The translations under genes were made by a program, and so were the position numbers. Below are positions 31,959 to 33,822 of a stretch of 33,822 nucleotides of DNA, piece by piece. Source of the DNA: Hyphomonadaceae bacterium (GTDB lineage Bacteria > Pseudomonadota > Alphaproteobacteria > Caulobacterales > Hyphomonadaceae); the NCBI GenBank assembly GCA_030696545.1, contig JAUYSA010000024.1:1-33822 (forward strand), written 5' to 3'. The number at the start of each line of letters is the position of its first letter. The stretch's first letter is position 1. Below the pieces are notes generated by a model, which made no database searches, had not been told where the DNA came from, and saw nothing but the letters and a program-made list of their open reading frames with translations.

Positions 31959-33176
31959 ATGTCCGACACGTTTGGCGTGCGATCCGCTGATACGTCCTCG
32001 AGCGAGGTCGCCGAAGGCTGGCGTCGCTTCACCGATGCGCTGGCGACGGCCGGCGCCGCCGTCTACGCACGAGAGAACATCGGTCGCGATGTGGCGCAGC
32101 AGGCGGAGATAACTGAATCGATGGTCTACGCCCTGATCGCTGGGCTGATGGCCTTCGCCAACGCCGATCGCGACCACCCGGAATTCACGCCTATCCTGAA
32201 CAGCGGCATCCGCCGGTTCGCGACCAACGCGGACACTGTCTACCTCCATGCGCTGATCAATGGTGCGGGACGCTATCGAATCGTCGGGCGGCGGGGCACT
32301 GTGGGCATCCTCCACTTCCAGGTCTTCGCCGGGAACATGGGAGTGTCGGAGATCTCGGCGCAGTGCGAGCTGGTCGCACCTCCGACGGCGCCAGGCGAGA
32401 ATGGCGAATTCGAGATACTGCTGAGCGACGAGCGCCCGAAAGGGTACGACGGGCTGTGGCTGCAACTCGATCCCACTTTCGCGGAGCAGTTCATCGCCGT
32501 TCGCTACGTCGCCAAGGACTGGGCGACGGAGATCGACCCGCAGATCGCCATAGAACCGCTCCACCACAGCATCCGCAAGGTGCGCGACAATCCGACGGGC
32601 CTGCTTGATCGTCTCCAACTCGTGCCCGCCTACGTCCAGGGCGTCACTGAAGAGCTGATGACGATCATGCGGAGCCAGCTGGAGAAGTCCGGCGCGCCCA
32701 ACGATGTGTACGACGTGACGCAGACGTTCCCTAACATAGCTGGCCAAGCCTACACCCACGGGCTCATCGAGATCGGTCCGAATGAGGCCTGGATCGCCGA
32801 GTGCGAGGTGCCGCAAGGTTTGTCCTACTGGGGCATCCAGCTGATGGACTTCGCCTACAACACGCTCGAATTCCCCTTCCGCCAATGCGCGATCAACAGC
32901 GATCTCGGCACGGTCGATCGCGACGGTAAGCTGCGCATCGTGGTCTGCAATCAAGACCCAGGCGTCGTAAACTGGCTCGACAACAACGGCTACGGCAAGG
33001 TCCAGATCCGCTGCCGCTGGTTCGGCTCGGCCCACCCGACCATCCGGACCAAGGTCGTGCCGCTGGCCGAGGTTCGTGATCATTTGCCGGCGGACACGGA
33101 GACGATCTCGCCGCATGAGCGCGAAGCCAGATTGCGGAAGCGATCCATCGGCGCGCAGATGCGCCGGCGCTGGTAG
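31959..33176 (+). CDS. DUF1214-domain protein, paralogue 2
   Basis: The product is 405 residues from the ATG at 31959. I chose this start over the ATG at 31950 because the decayed copy at 27974 conserves MSDT but not the earlier Met. The sequence aligns with paralogue 1 over its length: RDHPEFTPILNSGIRRF, NADTVYL, YTHGLIEIGPNEAWIAECE, YWGIQLMDFAYNTLEF, DGKLRIVVCNQDPGVVNWLD and a shared RRRW end. It is soluble, with no signal peptide. It follows cysQ after a 165-base AT-rich gap and lacks the Crp-type palindrome. The function is unknown; membership of the sulfation module is by position and paralogy. Confidence 0.78.
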   Translation: MSDTFGVRSADTSSSEVAEGWRRFTDALATAGAAVYARENIGRDVAQQAEITESMVYALIAGLMAFANADRDHPEFTPILNSGIRRFATNADTVYLHALINGAGRYRIVGRRGTVGILHFQVFAGNMGVSEISAQCELVAPPTAPGENGEFEILLSDERPKGYDGLWLQLDPTFAEQFIAVRYVAKDWATEIDPQIAIEPLHHSIRKVRDNPTGLLDRLQLVPAYVQGVTEELMTIMRSQLEKSGAPNDVYDVTQTFPNIAGQAYTHGLIEIGPNEAWIAECEVPQGLSYWGIQLMDFAYNTLEFPFRQCAINSDLGTVDRDGKLRIVVCNQDPGVVNWLDNNGYGKVQIRCRWFGSAHPTIRTKVVPLAEVRDHLPADTETISPHEREARLRKRSIGAQMRRRW

Positions 33177-33188
33177 AGCGCCCAGAGC

Positions 33189-33520
33189 GGCTCTGTCAGC
33201 CCAAACCATTGGCGGCAGGACCGACCGGGCTGTAGGCCTCATCGGTCATAACGAAATCGACCAGCTCGTTTCGCTACTTCGACAGCTCACCCGAGGCGAT
33301 CCGTCTCGTGGTGATGATGTAGGTGAAATACCCGCTGTCGCTGCGCAACGTGGAGGATCTCCTGCACGAGCGGGGCCTCGACATCTGCCACGAGACGGTG
33401 AGACAAGGCCGCGGCCCTGAGCTTCGTCAAGCGAGTGGCAGTCGCTCATGGCCTGAGACCAGAACGCCCCTGCCCTCACTCCGCCAGGTGGAGACAAGTT
33501 GCCGTTGGACTGACAGCACC
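33189..33520 (+). mobile_element. IS6-family element with internal deletions, both ends present
   Basis: The left tip GGCTCTGTCAGCCCAAACC begins at 33189, 12 bases after the DUF1214 stop. The right tip CCGTTGGACTGACAGCACC ends at 33520. The two are imperfect inverted repeats (GGYKCTGTCAGYCCAA when aligned). Between them are FRYFDSSPEAIRLVVMM, a TAG stop, then VKYPLSLRNVEDLLHERGLD up to ETVR. A jump to KAAALSFVK-like codons and another jump to EWQSLMA follow. Two internal deletions leave 332 bp of an element that is normally near 0.8-0.9 kb. It is inactive but could be mobilised in trans. The 8-bp flanks (CCCAGAGC and GCGCGATG) do not match. Confidence 0.85.
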
Positions 33521-33599
33521 GCGCGATGGACACCCACCACGAGCCCGGCAGGAGCGGGTGTCTGATCGCCATCGACAAGCCAGAATTTGATTCGGAAAA

Positions 33600-33822
33600 T
33601 TAGTTCGGCAGGCGCAATGACTGACCAGGATAGATCTTGTCCGGATCGCTCAACATGGGTCGGTTCGCTTCGAATATTTCGTGATAGCGCTTCGCGTCCC
33701 CATAAGTCTGCTTAGCGATCTTCGAGAGAGTGTCGCCCGACTTGACCACGTAGAATCTAGGCTGAGCTTGCGCGCTGGGAGCCGCGGGTTGAGCGCTTTG
33801 GGCTGCGGCTGCTGCAGGCTTT
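33600..33822 (-). CDS. LysM-domain protein, Kbp/YgaU-like, C-terminal part
   Basis: The minus-strand frame enters from the right edge and ends at 33600. After an Ala/Gln/Pro-rich linker it reads RFYVVKSGDTLSKIAKQTYG, then DAKRYHEIFEANRPMLSDPD and KIYPGQSLRLPN. This is a single C-terminal LysM domain nearly identical in pattern to E. coli Kbp (YgaU), a potassium-binding stress protein with BON and LysM domains. The start and any BON domain lie outside the window. The A/P/Q linker length is longer than in Kbp, so another LysM protein is possible. Confidence 0.8.
   Translation of the reverse strand, partial: KPAAAAAQSAQPAAPSAQAQPRFYVVKSGDTLSKIAKQTYGDAKRYHEIFEANRPMLSDPDKIYPGQSLRLPN

Noticed and set aside
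31887..33242. 451-residue minus-strand open frame
   Set aside because: It is antisense to the DUF1214 gene and has no recognisable motif. High GC content gives long shadow frames.
33181..33528. Target-site duplication around the deleted IS6 element
   Set aside because: The 8-bp flanks do not match. The same is true for 3955-3962 against 7678-7685.
1..33822. tRNA, rRNA genes, CRISPR arrays, riboswitches
   Set aside because: No cloverleaf with a TTCGA-type arm, no regularly spaced repeats, and no conserved riboswitch core was seen on reading.

Overview
This is a GC-rich chromosomal or accessory segment that looks like an alphaproteobacterium of the Caulobacterales/Sphingomonadales type. The suggestion comes from the style of the hybrid histidine kinases, a Kbp-like LysM protein, DUF1214/sulfotransferase genes, a TonB-dependent receptor, and IS6-family remnants of the kind common in those orders. 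This is inference from protein style; no taxonomic marker gene is present.

Left part (1-9.9 kb) is a patchwork. A broken IS6-type transposase (1-271) abuts fragments of a possible SnoaL-like gene and of a cytochrome P450. The P450 fragment runs directly into the 3' end of a PAS hybrid kinase. A two-domain VOC extradiol dioxygenase, a membrane-anchored hybrid kinase, a small winged-helix regulator and a Tat-exported alpha/beta hydrolase follow, separated by IS6 ends and transposase fragments.

Middle part (10-23 kb) is a signalling region. It holds an unrecognised exported protein, a short frameshifted gene, a PAS hybrid kinase, and a tight three-gene operon of TonB receptor, YfiR-like periplasmic protein and CHASE8-like hybrid kinase. 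Next are an MHYT-domain hybrid kinase overlapping a single-domain response regulator, an SDR oxidoreductase, and a receiver-domain remnant. In all there are five hybrid kinases and no response regulator with a DNA-binding output domain.

Right part (23-33.2 kb) is the most coherent system. Two paralogous sulfotransferases, two paralogous DUF1214 proteins plus the decayed start of a third, a Crp-family regulator, and a complete cysD-cysNC-cysQ operon form a dedicated module. CysD and CysNC make PAPS, the sulfotransferases should use it, and CysQ removes the product PAP. No sulfite- or PAPS-reducing gene is present, so the cluster is built for sulfation, not cysteine synthesis. Three copies of one palindrome (ATTGT[C/A]G-N6-CGACAAT) lie upstream of the first DUF1214 gene, between the Crp gene and sulfotransferase 1, and upstream of sulfotransferase 2. 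This predicts a local, autoregulated Crp-type regulon. The window ends with an internally deleted IS6 element and the C-terminus of a LysM protein.
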